From NCBI GenBank assembly GCA_013388845.1, contig JACAEN010000032.1, positions 1-64,000 on the forward strand: a DNA stretch of 64,000 nt, written 5' to 3'. This document shows positions 41,102 through 49,291 of this stretch, piece after piece (position 1 is the first letter of the stretch; the number at the start of each line of letters is the position of its first letter). A program made the translations under genes and the position numbers. Under the pieces are notes generated by a model. It was given only the letters and a program-made list of their open reading frames with translations. It ran no database searches and was not told the DNA's origin. The stretch comes from Chloroflexota bacterium (GTDB taxonomy: Bacteria; Chloroflexota; Dehalococcoidia; GIF9; AB-539-J10).

Positions 41102-41872
41102 ATGAAGACAAAGAAAAGAGAGGACCAACCGACTTCGCCAGTTGAATCCCGACCTGCGAACACAGCTAGCAGAACCTTTGCCCAAGACCTGTTCGATGGG
41201 GTTGCCCCCTCGTACGACACTTGGGCGCAAGTGCTGACTTTCTTTCAGTACCTTCGCTGGCGCGCGTCCTTGGTCTCGCGAATGGCTCTTCGGCCGGGAA
41301 ACCTTGTGCTTGACGTATGTACCGGTACAGCCGGTGTCGCCCTGGAGATTGCCCACAACCATAATGCCCAAATCGTGGGGATTGATATTACGCGCTCGAT
41401 GCTGGAAGCTGGTCTCTGCGCCGTCGAGAAGCAAAGCCTGGACGGCAGAGTCCAACTTATCCAGGGCTGCGCTGAGCATTTACCCTTCCCTGATGAGACC
41501 TTCGATGCGGTTGTCTTCACCTACCTGTTGCGTTATGTCCAAGACCCTAATGCAACAATACGGGAGCTGTCTCGCGTACTGAAACCAGGCGGGCAATTGC
41601 TCTCGCTTGAGTTCGGCATTCCAAAAGCCCTCTGGATGAGAGCTCTATGGGAAATCTACAATAGGGTCGTCATGCCCGTAATGACCATCCCCGTTTCACG
41701 AGGTTGGCATCGTGTTGGCTGTTTCTTGGGTCCGAGTATCCGGGGCTTCTGTCAGCGGTATCCCGTTGACCGCCTCGCCGCGATATGGCGTGAAAACGGT
41801 ATTACGCTGGCAGAAATGAGAGGCCTGCTGCACGGTGTAGCCATTGTCATGTGGGGAACGAAAGAGAAATAG
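41102..41872 (+). CDS. Class I SAM-dependent methyltransferase, UbiE/MenG-like
   Basis: A 256-residue methyltransferase. It has the UbiE-type FDGVAPSYDTWAQVLTFF near residue 37, motif I VLDVCTGTAGVALEIA near 70, GCAEHLPFPDETFDAVVFTY near 120 and LSRVLKPGGQLLSLEFG near 160. These hallmarks match demethylmenaquinone/ubiquinone C-methyltransferases, but other small-molecule substrates are possible. It has a good GGAGG site and stands alone, downstream of a remnant-rich gap. Confidence 0.88.
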   Translation: MKTKKREDQPTSPVESRPANTASRTFAQDLFDGVAPSYDTWAQVLTFFQYLRWRASLVSRMALRPGNLVLDVCTGTAGVALEIAHNHNAQIVGIDITRSMLEAGLCAVEKQSLDGRVQLIQGCAEHLPFPDETFDAVVFTYLLRYVQDPNATIRELSRVLKPGGQLLSLEFGIPKALWMRALWEIYNRVVMPVMTIPVSRGWHRVGCFLGPSIRGFCQRYPVDRLAAIWRENGITLAEMRGLLHGVAIVMWGTKEK

Positions 41873-41957
41873 AGACCGCTAGCCAGCCGAATTACCTTAT
41901 GGTGGACTTTTTCTGCTCAAATACGACCTCCACAGCATAGACACTTGGCTGTCTGCC

Positions 41958-42070
41958 AGAAGACGCCGAACGGCAAAGAACTAAGATTCAATGCATTCCT
42001 GAAATGGCTTAGCAATTGCCCGACCACCCCAGGGGACTCGAGGAAGTTAAGCGAACAATTTGGCTAAATG
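41958..42070 (+). repeat. 115-bp repeat, copy 2
   Basis: Second copy of 37941-38055, with a stop codon (GGC TAA) where copy 1 has GGC TTA. Confidence 0.6.
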
Positions 42071-42089
42071 TATAACGACACCCATCACC

Positions 42090-42599
42090 CTATATGGTGA
42101 TGCCCTTATACCAGACCAATAGTTTCTGCTTGCCTATTCTCTCGGTGACTTCGTTTATGTCGCCAAAGTAGATACAGTAACCAGGACAGGCATTAACACA
42201 AGCCGGTTTAAGTCCCCGCTCAATCCGGTCCACGCAAAGGTCGCACTTTTGAGCCACTTTCTTCTCTTCATTAAACTGCATTACCCCGAGTGGACAGGCC
42301 TCAATACACTCCTTACAGCCGGTGCAAAGTTCCTCACTTATCAGCACGATTCCATCCTCTCGTTTGCTAATAGCGTCTACTGGGCAGGCATCCATGCATC
42401 GTGGCTGACTACAGTGCATGCAGTGAGTAACTGCATACCTCATCTGGGATTTGCCTTCAATTTCACGAGGACCATCGGGGTAGACCCGAATCCATCTTGG
42501 GCCAACGGGCAGATTGTGCTCCTGCTTGCAGGCGACCTCGCAGGTATTGCAGCCGAAACAATCTCTGGTATTGACAATAAGAGCATATTCCTTGGTCAT
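42090..42599 (-). CDS. DmsB-type four-cluster ferredoxin subunit
   Basis: Electron-transfer partner of the molybdoenzyme encoded next to it. The 169-residue protein has four [4Fe-4S] motifs: CFGCNTCEVACKQEH, CMHCSQPRCMDACPVD, CTGCKECIEACPLGV, and CDLCVDRIERGLKPACVNACP split across the last region. It begins within the last 4 nt of the catalytic gene, so they are coupled. No NrfD/DmsC membrane subunit or Tat signal is visible, so the complex is probably soluble. Confidence 0.93.
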   Translation of the reverse strand: MTKEYALIVNTRDCFGCNTCEVACKQEHNLPVGPRWIRVYPDGPREIEGKSQMRYAVTHCMHCSQPRCMDACPVDAISKREDGIVLISEELCTGCKECIEACPLGVMQFNEEKKVAQKCDLCVDRIERGLKPACVNACPGYCIYFGDINEVTERIGKQKLLVWYKGITI

Positions 42600-44713
42600 T
42601 CGGGTTCCTCCTCAGCCAGATATATCTTGCAGAGCAGGACTCTCAGGTTGGTTGAGCCCATAGCCACATCATAGCCGGCAGGGTCATTGTCGGTGAGGAT
42701 ATTTATGTTCGATTTGTCCCAGCCGTGGTCAGGTGTTTTTACCTCAGGAAACCACCAACCGTGTTGAGCAGCGACTACCCTTGGGTCAATTCCGGTGGTT
42801 AGCTTAGCCCGTTGTTTAATCCTTCCCCGGGGACTTTCGATGAATACCCAGTCACCATCTTTTATGCCGTGCTTTTCAGCCGTCTGGGGATGAATTTCCA
42901 CTATGGGGTCCGGATGTATTTCACGCAGCCAGGGAATCATGCGGTGCTCAGAGTGAAAGAAAACGGGGCACCTGGCTCCCGTAGTCAGTATATAGGGATA
43001 TTCCTTAGCCATTTCGGGTTTACTTACGGGGCTCTCAGGAATTTCGCGGTATCGGGGAAGAGGGTCGTAGCCCCACTCCTCAAACATAGTTGAGTAAAGC
43101 TCTACCTTCTTTGTAGGGGTAGAAAAGCCTTTCTTCTCATATTTTCGATATTCCGTCTCACCCCTGATATAGGGCATTTCCTTAGCCTTTTCCCAAGTAA
43201 GGCCGGTTGGCTCCAGGATATAATCCCAAGCGTCTTCTACCTTGTCAAACCAGTTCTTTTGCCCCAGTCTTTTACCCAGCTCATTAAATATCTTTTGGTC
43301 CTGCCAGCACTCCCCAATCTGCACAATCTTTTTTCTGGGGAATAGGTACCCGTGCCGCAGGAAATAGCCGCCGAGATAGTTCACTTCGAGCCAGGTAGCT
43401 GCAGGTAGTACCACGTCGGCTAGTTCAGCGGTTGGGGTCAGAAAGAAATCAGCCACGACTAGGAAGTCAACTTGCTTGAGCGCTTTGTAGACCTCTCTGG
43501 CGTTAGCCCGGGTTATCACCGGGTTAGAGCCGTGAAGCTGCACAGCTTTTACAGGATAGGGCTTACCGGTCAAGATAGCATCCCACACCATCTTGGGCGT
43601 AACCAAGGCGACTCTCTGCGCTAGCTTGTAGGTATTGCCGCCGAGTTGTTTCTCTCTTTGCTCTGCGGACAATTCCCGATGCATTGCGAACTGACTCAGT
43701 GTTCGCAGTGGAGGTGGTGTAAAAAATACGTTGCCACCGGGAGCGTCTAGATTGCCCGTTATCGCCATAAGGTCGGTAAGGATGCGATTGTTGTCAGTGC
43801 AGTTTATCGTCTGCTCAATAGCTACGCCCCACTGAATGCAGGCGGGCTTGGTTTTGGCATAGAGTCGTGCAGCATCTTTTATTTTCGCGGCCGGTACCCA
43901 AGTAATCTTCTCTACCTTATCCAGCGGATATTCTTGCACCCGCTCAACGAACTTGTCCCACCCGTGGGTATATTTTTCAACAAATTCCTTATCGTAAAGT
44001 CCTTCGCCAATTATCACATTAGCTATGCCCAGGGCAAGTGCCGTATCTGTCCCCGGTCTGAGCTGCAACCAGATGTCAGCTCGCCCTGCCAAATAGGTTA
44101 GTCTCGGGTCGATAACAATTAGCCTGGCTCCCTCAGCCAGCACTCTGGAAAGGTTTTCAGCTTTATATTCGTCAGCGTGAGTCCAGACCACATTGTTACC
44201 CCAGACCATGACACACTTAGGGTGGCCATCATAGTCGCACACAGGCAGGGCGCCACAGGTTATCAAAGTGGCTCCTAACCTCGAGACATAGCACATATGG
44301 CCAGCAGTGATTACATTTGGTGTCCCCAGAAGGTTGGCAAAACGATACAGAGTTTCGGCATAGTCCCGGCCGGTGCCCTGTCCTATCACTATGGCTTCAG
44401 GACCATACTTCCGTATAATCTCTTTATATTTATTGACAATAGTATCCAGAGCTTCGTCCCAAGATATACGTTGCCACTTACCCTCGCCCTTCTTACCAGA
44501 ACGCTTGATTGGGTATTTGACACGGTCAGGGTGATAAACGAGTTGCAGGTAAGCTAGCCCCTTGCTGCACATGGTGCCGCGGTTGCTGGGAACCTCCGGG
44601 TCTCCTTCAAGCTTGATAATGCGTCCATCTTTAACATGGACTAACACTCCGCAACCGCCGTGACATCCCCGGCAATTGCTTCTGATTACCTGCTCACCGC
44701 TCAATTCCACCAC
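42596..44713 (-). CDS. Molybdopterin oxidoreductase catalytic subunit
   Basis: A 705-residue DMSO-reductase-family protein. [4Fe-4S] ligands are in CRGCHGGCGVLVHVKDG and GTMCSKGLAYL. The core includes LQLRPGTDTALALGIANVII, VVADFFLTPTAELADVVLPA and a C-terminal HGIKDGDWVFIESPRGRIKQ. It is related to the 30574-32799 enzyme but has an adjacent ferredoxin partner. There is no signal peptide. Downstream of a CoA ligase and a small coiled-coil gene on the same strand, it may act on an aromatic or related substrate, but the substrate is not evident. Confidence 0.92.
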   Translation of the reverse strand: MVELSGEQVIRSNCRGCHGGCGVLVHVKDGRIIKLEGDPEVPSNRGTMCSKGLAYLQLVYHPDRVKYPIKRSGKKGEGKWQRISWDEALDTIVNKYKEIIRKYGPEAIVIGQGTGRDYAETLYRFANLLGTPNVITAGHMCYVSRLGATLITCGALPVCDYDGHPKCVMVWGNNVVWTHADEYKAENLSRVLAEGARLIVIDPRLTYLAGRADIWLQLRPGTDTALALGIANVIIGEGLYDKEFVEKYTHGWDKFVERVQEYPLDKVEKITWVPAAKIKDAARLYAKTKPACIQWGVAIEQTINCTDNNRILTDLMAITGNLDAPGGNVFFTPPPLRTLSQFAMHRELSAEQREKQLGGNTYKLAQRVALVTPKMVWDAILTGKPYPVKAVQLHGSNPVITRANAREVYKALKQVDFLVVADFFLTPTAELADVVLPAATWLEVNYLGGYFLRHGYLFPRKKIVQIGECWQDQKIFNELGKRLGQKNWFDKVEDAWDYILEPTGLTWEKAKEMPYIRGETEYRKYEKKGFSTPTKKVELYSTMFEEWGYDPLPRYREIPESPVSKPEMAKEYPYILTTGARCPVFFHSEHRMIPWLREIHPDPIVEIHPQTAEKHGIKDGDWVFIESPRGRIKQRAKLTTGIDPRVVAAQHGWWFPEVKTPDHGWDKSNINILTDNDPAGYDVAMGSTNLRVLLCKIYLAEEEPE

Positions 44714-44932
44714 GCTGCCCTTTCCCTTCCTTGTTAGAATTCAAACTCCTGCGTAATTTTTGTCTTCTATAATAACACTTTTCCTATAGTAAGGAGAACA
44801 GGATGAGTGTTGCCTGTCAATGGCATGCTTTTAGATTTTAATAAACCCTATCCCCTTTCTTCTCCTCCCCTCGACAAGGGGAAGGTTTTACCCCTTGCAA
44901 AGTACCTGAAATGGCTAAATGTATGGCGTTGG

Positions 44933-45124
44933 TTAAAGCACATCTAACAAATCGGAGATATTTATTTCCAGCATCTTGATACTAGCCAGAATTCGGTCAA
45001 TGTTCTTATCCACTGCCTGAATACCACCTGACATAGCCTTCAACTCATTTACCTCTTGCTTAATGACTGAGATTTTCCGTGCCATTTTCTTTATATTGAT
45101 AATATCGATATTGTTGCTCGTCAT
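44933..45124 (-). CDS. Small coiled-coil protein
   Basis: A 63-residue protein with heptad-like hydrophobic spacing over nearly its whole length (IINIKKMARKISVIKQEV, IQAVDKNIDRILASIKMLEI). AAGGAG lies about 10 nt upstream of ATG 45124. It sits between the CoA ligase and molybdoenzyme genes on the same strand, so it is probably co-transcribed. I do not recognise a family; an assembly or adaptor role would be a guess. Confidence 0.6.
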   Translation of the reverse strand: MTSNNIDIINIKKMARKISVIKQEVNELKAMSGGIQAVDKNIDRILASIKMLEINISDLLDVL

Positions 45125-45253
45125 TGCTTTATTGCTCCTTACTTCATAGATTGATTGATTTGTTAACGACTTCTACCCTCTCCCAAAAGAAGAAGGGGCA
45201 GAGGGTGAGATTAACCAATGTTCTCTTTGGATTTCTCTTATTGTCAGCTTGTC

Positions 45254-46588
45254 CTACTTACGTAAGTCCTTAAACCTCTTAGCTTTGGTCTCGTATCTGG
45301 GCAGGGACCTGTATGGGCAAAACTCTAGGTCATACCTCAGGTTGGTCTTTATCCTGAGTTCTCGAATTAGCTTCTCCCGCACGGCATCAATTTCTGCCTC
45401 GCATCCGGGCAGAAGCTCAACCCTCAAGGCAATGTTGTCTATATCTCCCCTCTTGGTCACCACAACTTCGTACTCATCACAAAGCTGCGGTATAGCCCTG
45501 ACTACTTCTTCAATTGCATTTGGTGCTAGGAGTACACCTTTGACCTTCTTGATATCGTCAGCTCGGCCTAAGACACCGCCACGAAGAAGACGGAAGGTAC
45601 GCCCACACTCACACTTTTCTATGGAATTCCACTCAATTATATCCTTGGAATCAAATCTAATGCAGGGGTGAGCCAGCCGGTCAAAGGTGGTTACCACCAT
45701 ACTACCTCTTTGTCCCGGCTCGGTTATGGGGGCACCAGTGTCAACATCCTCTATCTCGACCAAGTGGAAGGCTTCATTAACATGCAGCCCGCATTGTGCT
45801 TCACACTCATAGCCCCAGTGACCTATCTCGGTAGCGCCAGCGTGGTCATACACCTTGGCTCCCCAGGCTTCCTCCATACGCTTTCTCGTTGCCGGGATAC
45901 TGGCGCCAGGCTCACCGGCAGCGGTTATCTTCCTGATATTAAGGTCTTTGGCTGGGTTTATACCCAGCTTATTTCGCGCGGTATCAGCCATGCCCAGAAT
46001 GTAGGTGGGCGTCGCCGTCAGGGCGGTACACCTCAGCTCACGCATCTTTAGTATCCTGGCTTCAGTATCTAACACCCCACCGGGCACAACTTCACAACCT
46101 ATCTTCTCACAACCGTAGTGCGCTGCCCAGAAGGCTATATGTATACTGTAGCCGAAGGGAATAAATACTCTGTCATGTTCTCGAAAGCCATGTGCGTAGA
46201 GTATATATGCCCAAGATTCAGCCGACCAGTCCCAGTCCTGCCAGGTTTCAGGATGGTAGACCGGTTGCCCGGTGGTGCCGCTGGTCTGCCGATATTCAGT
46301 CACTTTTTCCAACGGTACAGCGAGTATAGAACCGTAGGGATAGGGTTCCTTTCCTTGAATAGCCCTCATCATGGATTTTTCTACCTTGGGGACTTTCCGT
46401 ATATCGTCAAGCGTTCTAATGTCACCGGGTTCTATACCAGCATCATGATAAAGCTCATGGTAGAACGGGGAATTATCGTAAGCCCACTTGAAAATCCTCT
46501 GAAATTTTATTAGCTGAAGTTTTCGGAGCTTCTCTGGAGGTAATGTCTCTAGAATTGGGTTCCAGTACTTACTAGTATTCGTCATCAT
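45254..46588 (-). CDS. PaaK-like phenylacetate-CoA ligase family enzyme
   Basis: An AMP-forming acyl-CoA ligase that activates an aryl or related carboxylic acid. The phosphate-binding loop is YRQTSGTTGQPVYHPE near residue 95, with YDHAGATEIGHWGYECEAQC near 240 and LLRGGVLGRADDIKKVKGVL near 345, followed by the C-terminal lysine domain. The length of 444 residues equals PaaK. Substrate specificity cannot be read directly. It heads a minus-strand set with the small coiled-coil and molybdoenzyme genes. Confidence 0.9.
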   Translation of the reverse strand: MMTNTSKYWNPILETLPPEKLRKLQLIKFQRIFKWAYDNSPFYHELYHDAGIEPGDIRTLDDIRKVPKVEKSMMRAIQGKEPYPYGSILAVPLEKVTEYRQTSGTTGQPVYHPETWQDWDWSAESWAYILYAHGFREHDRVFIPFGYSIHIAFWAAHYGCEKIGCEVVPGGVLDTEARILKMRELRCTALTATPTYILGMADTARNKLGINPAKDLNIRKITAAGEPGASIPATRKRMEEAWGAKVYDHAGATEIGHWGYECEAQCGLHVNEAFHLVEIEDVDTGAPITEPGQRGSMVVTTFDRLAHPCIRFDSKDIIEWNSIEKCECGRTFRLLRGGVLGRADDIKKVKGVLLAPNAIEEVVRAIPQLCDEYEVVVTKRGDIDNIALRVELLPGCEAEIDAVREKLIRELRIKTNLRYDLEFCPYRSLPRYETKAKRFKDLRK

Positions 46589-46909
46589 CCCGCATCATAC
46601 TATTCCATAGTAACACAAAGTGCCATCCTTGAAAACGCTGATTTTAGTAAGAGGGGCTAACGCCCTTCTTAAACGCCCCCTTTAGTTTAATCTTCAAGGT
46701 GAGGAGATTTGAAAAACCGGAAGCGATAATCTGCCAAAAAGCCTATGAAGGCGTCTCTGGTTCAGCTAATTCTACAATAGGTCGCTTCCTGATTTTGACC
46801 AACTAATTTTGCCAACTATGCCTCAAGTGTTATAATCCCAGTACAATCATGGTAAGGCTGATTAATGTCTCCTTACCTCTTCTGGAATGTTAGAGCGGAG
46901 GAGTGAACT
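46589..46909. other. 321-nt divergent intergenic region
   Basis: It lies between the divergent CoA ligase and aldehyde dehydrogenase genes. It holds a promoter for the dehydrogenase (46809-46836) and a partial inverted repeat, GAAGCGAT near 46719 with GTCGCTTC near 46781. I see no other feature. Confidence 0.5.
46809..46836 (+). promoter_or_regulatory. Candidate promoter for the aldehyde dehydrogenase
   Basis: TTGCCA (46809-46814) and TATAAT (46831-46836) are 16 nt apart, about 74 nt before the GTG start. Confidence 0.5.
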
Positions 46910-48367
46910 GTGCCTAAAGCATATCAGATGTATATAAACGGACAATGGGTTGATGCTGTTGATGGCAAAACTTTTAATAATTACAACCCCTATAACGGTG
47001 AGGTTTACGCCAAGATACCTTCCGGCAAAAGGAGAGATGCCAGAAAAGCATGTGACGCTGCCGCGGCTGCCTTCCCCAATTGGTCACACACGCCACCGGT
47101 GGAAAGACAGAGATACTTTCTGAGAGCCGCCGATATCCTTGAGAGGAGGCAGCAAGAGATTCTTCACATTGTTACCCAGGAGACCGGTGCTACTTTTGGC
47201 TGGGGTATGTTCCAGACCGGCTTTATTCCCGGTCTGCTCCGGGAAGCTGCTGCTCAGGTGCACGCTATTAGCGGCGAGATTATACCAGCTGATCTTCCGG
47301 GAGCTTTCTTTATGGCGATACGCCAGCCCGTAGGTGTGGTGGCAGCGATTGCGCCCTGGAATGCTCCGCTGATTCTCTCCTTGAGGGCAGTAGCCTTGCC
47401 GATGGCTTGCGGCAATACCACAGTGTTAAAGCCTTCAGCAGAAGCTCCTGTCAGCGGGGGTATTATTCTTGCCGAGGTCTTTGAGGAAGCTGGCTTCCCC
47501 AAGGGGGTATTTAATGTGGTAACCAACGGGCCTGGCTTTAGTGGGGAGGTGGGTGATGAACTCATTGAGCATCCCAAAGTGCGGCGACTCAGCTTTACGG
47601 GTTCAAGCGAGGTAGGCAGGCAGGTTGCCGAGAAAGCGGCACGGCATCTCAAGAAAGTGATTCTAGAGTTGGGTGGCAATGATCCACTGATAGTTTTGAA
47701 AGATGCTGACATTGATTATGCGGTCAATGCGGCTACATTCGGCCGCTTCAATCACCAGGGTCAGATATGTATGTCCTCTAAAAGAATTATCGTGGAAAAA
47801 CCAGTAGCTACGCAATTTACTAAGAAGTTTGTCGAGAAAGTCCAGAGACTAAAAGTAGGAGACCCTCAAGATCCGGATACCATTATCGGACCGCTTATCA
47901 ATCAGGAACAGGTTGATAAGCTTCACAAACAGGTACAGGAAGCAATTACAAATGGCGCTAAGCTTGTCTGTGGCGGCAAATATGACGGGCGTTGCTACTA
48001 CCCAACTGTGCTGACTAATGTTACTCCAGATATGAATATTGCCCGTGAGGAGACCTTCGGACCAGTGGCACCGATAATAATTGTTGAAGATGCCGATGAA
48101 GCAGTCCGCGTGGCTAATGATAGCCGCTTCGGACTTTCGGCCGGTGTCATTACAAACGATTTTCAGAAGGGACTGGAAATAGCTGAGAGGCTGGAATCAG
48201 GTATGGTGCATATTAACGACTCCTCCGTTCACGACGAGCCTCAGGTCCCGTTTGGGGGGATGAAGGAAAGTGGCTACGGGCGGCATGGCGGACGGGCCGC
48301 TATCGAAGAGTTTACCGAACTCCGCTGGATAAGCATACAAAGGACTCCCAGACAGTATCCTTTCTAA
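46910..48367 (+). CDS. NAD(P)-dependent aldehyde dehydrogenase
   Basis: A 485-residue ALDH-superfamily enzyme oxidising an aldehyde to the acid. Key features are PWNAPLILSLRAVALPMACG near residue 150 (catalytic Asn), LSFTGSSEVGRQVAEKA near 230, the general base in VILELGGNDP near 252, and the nucleophilic Cys in FNHQGQICMSSKRII near 287. It starts at GTG 46910, preceded by GGAGGAG. Its last 20 codons and following 30 nt are duplicated at 55678-55767. With the neighbouring CoA ligase it could process aromatic aldehydes and acids. Confidence 0.93.
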   Translation: MPKAYQMYINGQWVDAVDGKTFNNYNPYNGEVYAKIPSGKRRDARKACDAAAAAFPNWSHTPPVERQRYFLRAADILERRQQEILHIVTQETGATFGWGMFQTGFIPGLLREAAAQVHAISGEIIPADLPGAFFMAIRQPVGVVAAIAPWNAPLILSLRAVALPMACGNTTVLKPSAEAPVSGGIILAEVFEEAGFPKGVFNVVTNGPGFSGEVGDELIEHPKVRRLSFTGSSEVGRQVAEKAARHLKKVILELGGNDPLIVLKDADIDYAVNAATFGRFNHQGQICMSSKRIIVEKPVATQFTKKFVEKVQRLKVGDPQDPDTIIGPLINQEQVDKLHKQVQEAITNGAKLVCGGKYDGRCYYPTVLTNVTPDMNIAREETFGPVAPIIIVEDADEAVRVANDSRFGLSAGVITNDFQKGLEIAERLESGMVHINDSSVHDEPQVPFGGMKESGYGRHGGRAAIEEFTELRWISIQRTPRQYPF

Positions 48368-48398
48368 AGATACCGAAATATAAGAGGAGGTAAGTAAT
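48309..48398 (+). repeat. Aldehyde dehydrogenase 3' end, duplicated at 55.7 kb
   Basis: About 90 bp covering the ALDH C-terminus, stop, and ribosome site of the next gene recur at 55678-55767 with only a few differences. Confidence 0.85.
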
Positions 48399-48399
48399 C

Positions 48400-49083
48400 A
48401 TGGAAGTGGTCATACCGGCTAAGCCGGAACGAATCAAGCTGGATATAAATAGGACTGCCGTAATCGTGGTCGATATGCAAAATACCTTCTGCAAAAAGGG
48501 TGGGATTTTCGACTATCTAGGAGCACTTGATGAAACTAAGGTGAAGCACGTCATCGACAGGGATAAGAAGGTAATCGAGGCGTGCCGACGTAAAGGGATA
48601 AAGGTCGTTTATCTCAGAATGGGCTATAGACCCGACCTTTCCGACGCCGGAGGAATCGAATCACCTAACTACTGGAAAGAAAAAGGATTAGTACTCATGC
48701 GTGAGAACCCGGAATTGAAAGGACGATTTCTCATTAACGGCACCTGGGACTGGGAGATAATCGACGAGCTTAAGCCGCAACAGGGAGATACCGTCATTAA
48801 TAAAAGCCGATATAGCGGTTTTGTTAACACCGGTCTCGATGAAATCCTGAAGACCCAAAATATCAAGTACCTGATTTTTCTCGGTCTCGTGACCAATGTT
48901 TGTGTCGAGTCAACGTTAAGAGATGCCTATTTCCACGAGTACTTTCCCGTGCTGGTAAGCGACGGCTGCGGCAATTTCGGCCCCGAATTCACCCAGCAGG
49001 CAACGATATGGAATGTCACTGAGGTTTTCGGATGGGTAACCACATCCCGCGACTTCATTCAAGCTCTAAATCCCCCAAGATAA
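48400..49083 (+). CDS. Isochorismatase-family cysteine hydrolase
   Basis: A 227-residue amidase/hydrolase with the full family triad: Asp in VIVVDMQNTFC near residue 26, Lys in VINKSRYSGF near 134, and Cys in LGLVTNVCVESTLRDA near 167. This form resembles RutB-type amidohydrolases and nicotinamidase-like enzymes; the substrate is not known. AGAGGAGG precedes ATG 48400, and the 32-nt gap after ALDH suggests one transcript. Confidence 0.9.
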   Translation: MEVVIPAKPERIKLDINRTAVIVVDMQNTFCKKGGIFDYLGALDETKVKHVIDRDKKVIEACRRKGIKVVYLRMGYRPDLSDAGGIESPNYWKEKGLVLMRENPELKGRFLINGTWDWEIIDELKPQQGDTVINKSRYSGFVNTGLDEILKTQNIKYLIFLGLVTNVCVESTLRDAYFHEYFPVLVSDGCGNFGPEFTQQATIWNVTEVFGWVTTSRDFIQALNPPR

Positions 49084-49291
49084 TAAAAATATCTAGAACA
49101 AAGTACGAGACTGTATTATTTAACTTGAGAAATTAAACTACAGACAATCCACTGCTTTAGCGTATAAGTAGTGTTAAACGCAGAAGCACCTATTGTTTCA
49201 ACTAGGCTTGACAAACCAAAACACTGGGTGTATATAACCTATCTTACTGGCTAGCCTCCTTTGCTTTGTGTTACACAAGCAAATGCATGCC

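Noticed and set aside
37840-42100. CRISPR array or prophage in the repeat-rich region
   Set aside because: The repeats are two-copy and widely spaced with unrelated lengths between them. There are no spacers of constant size and no phage structural genes or integrase.
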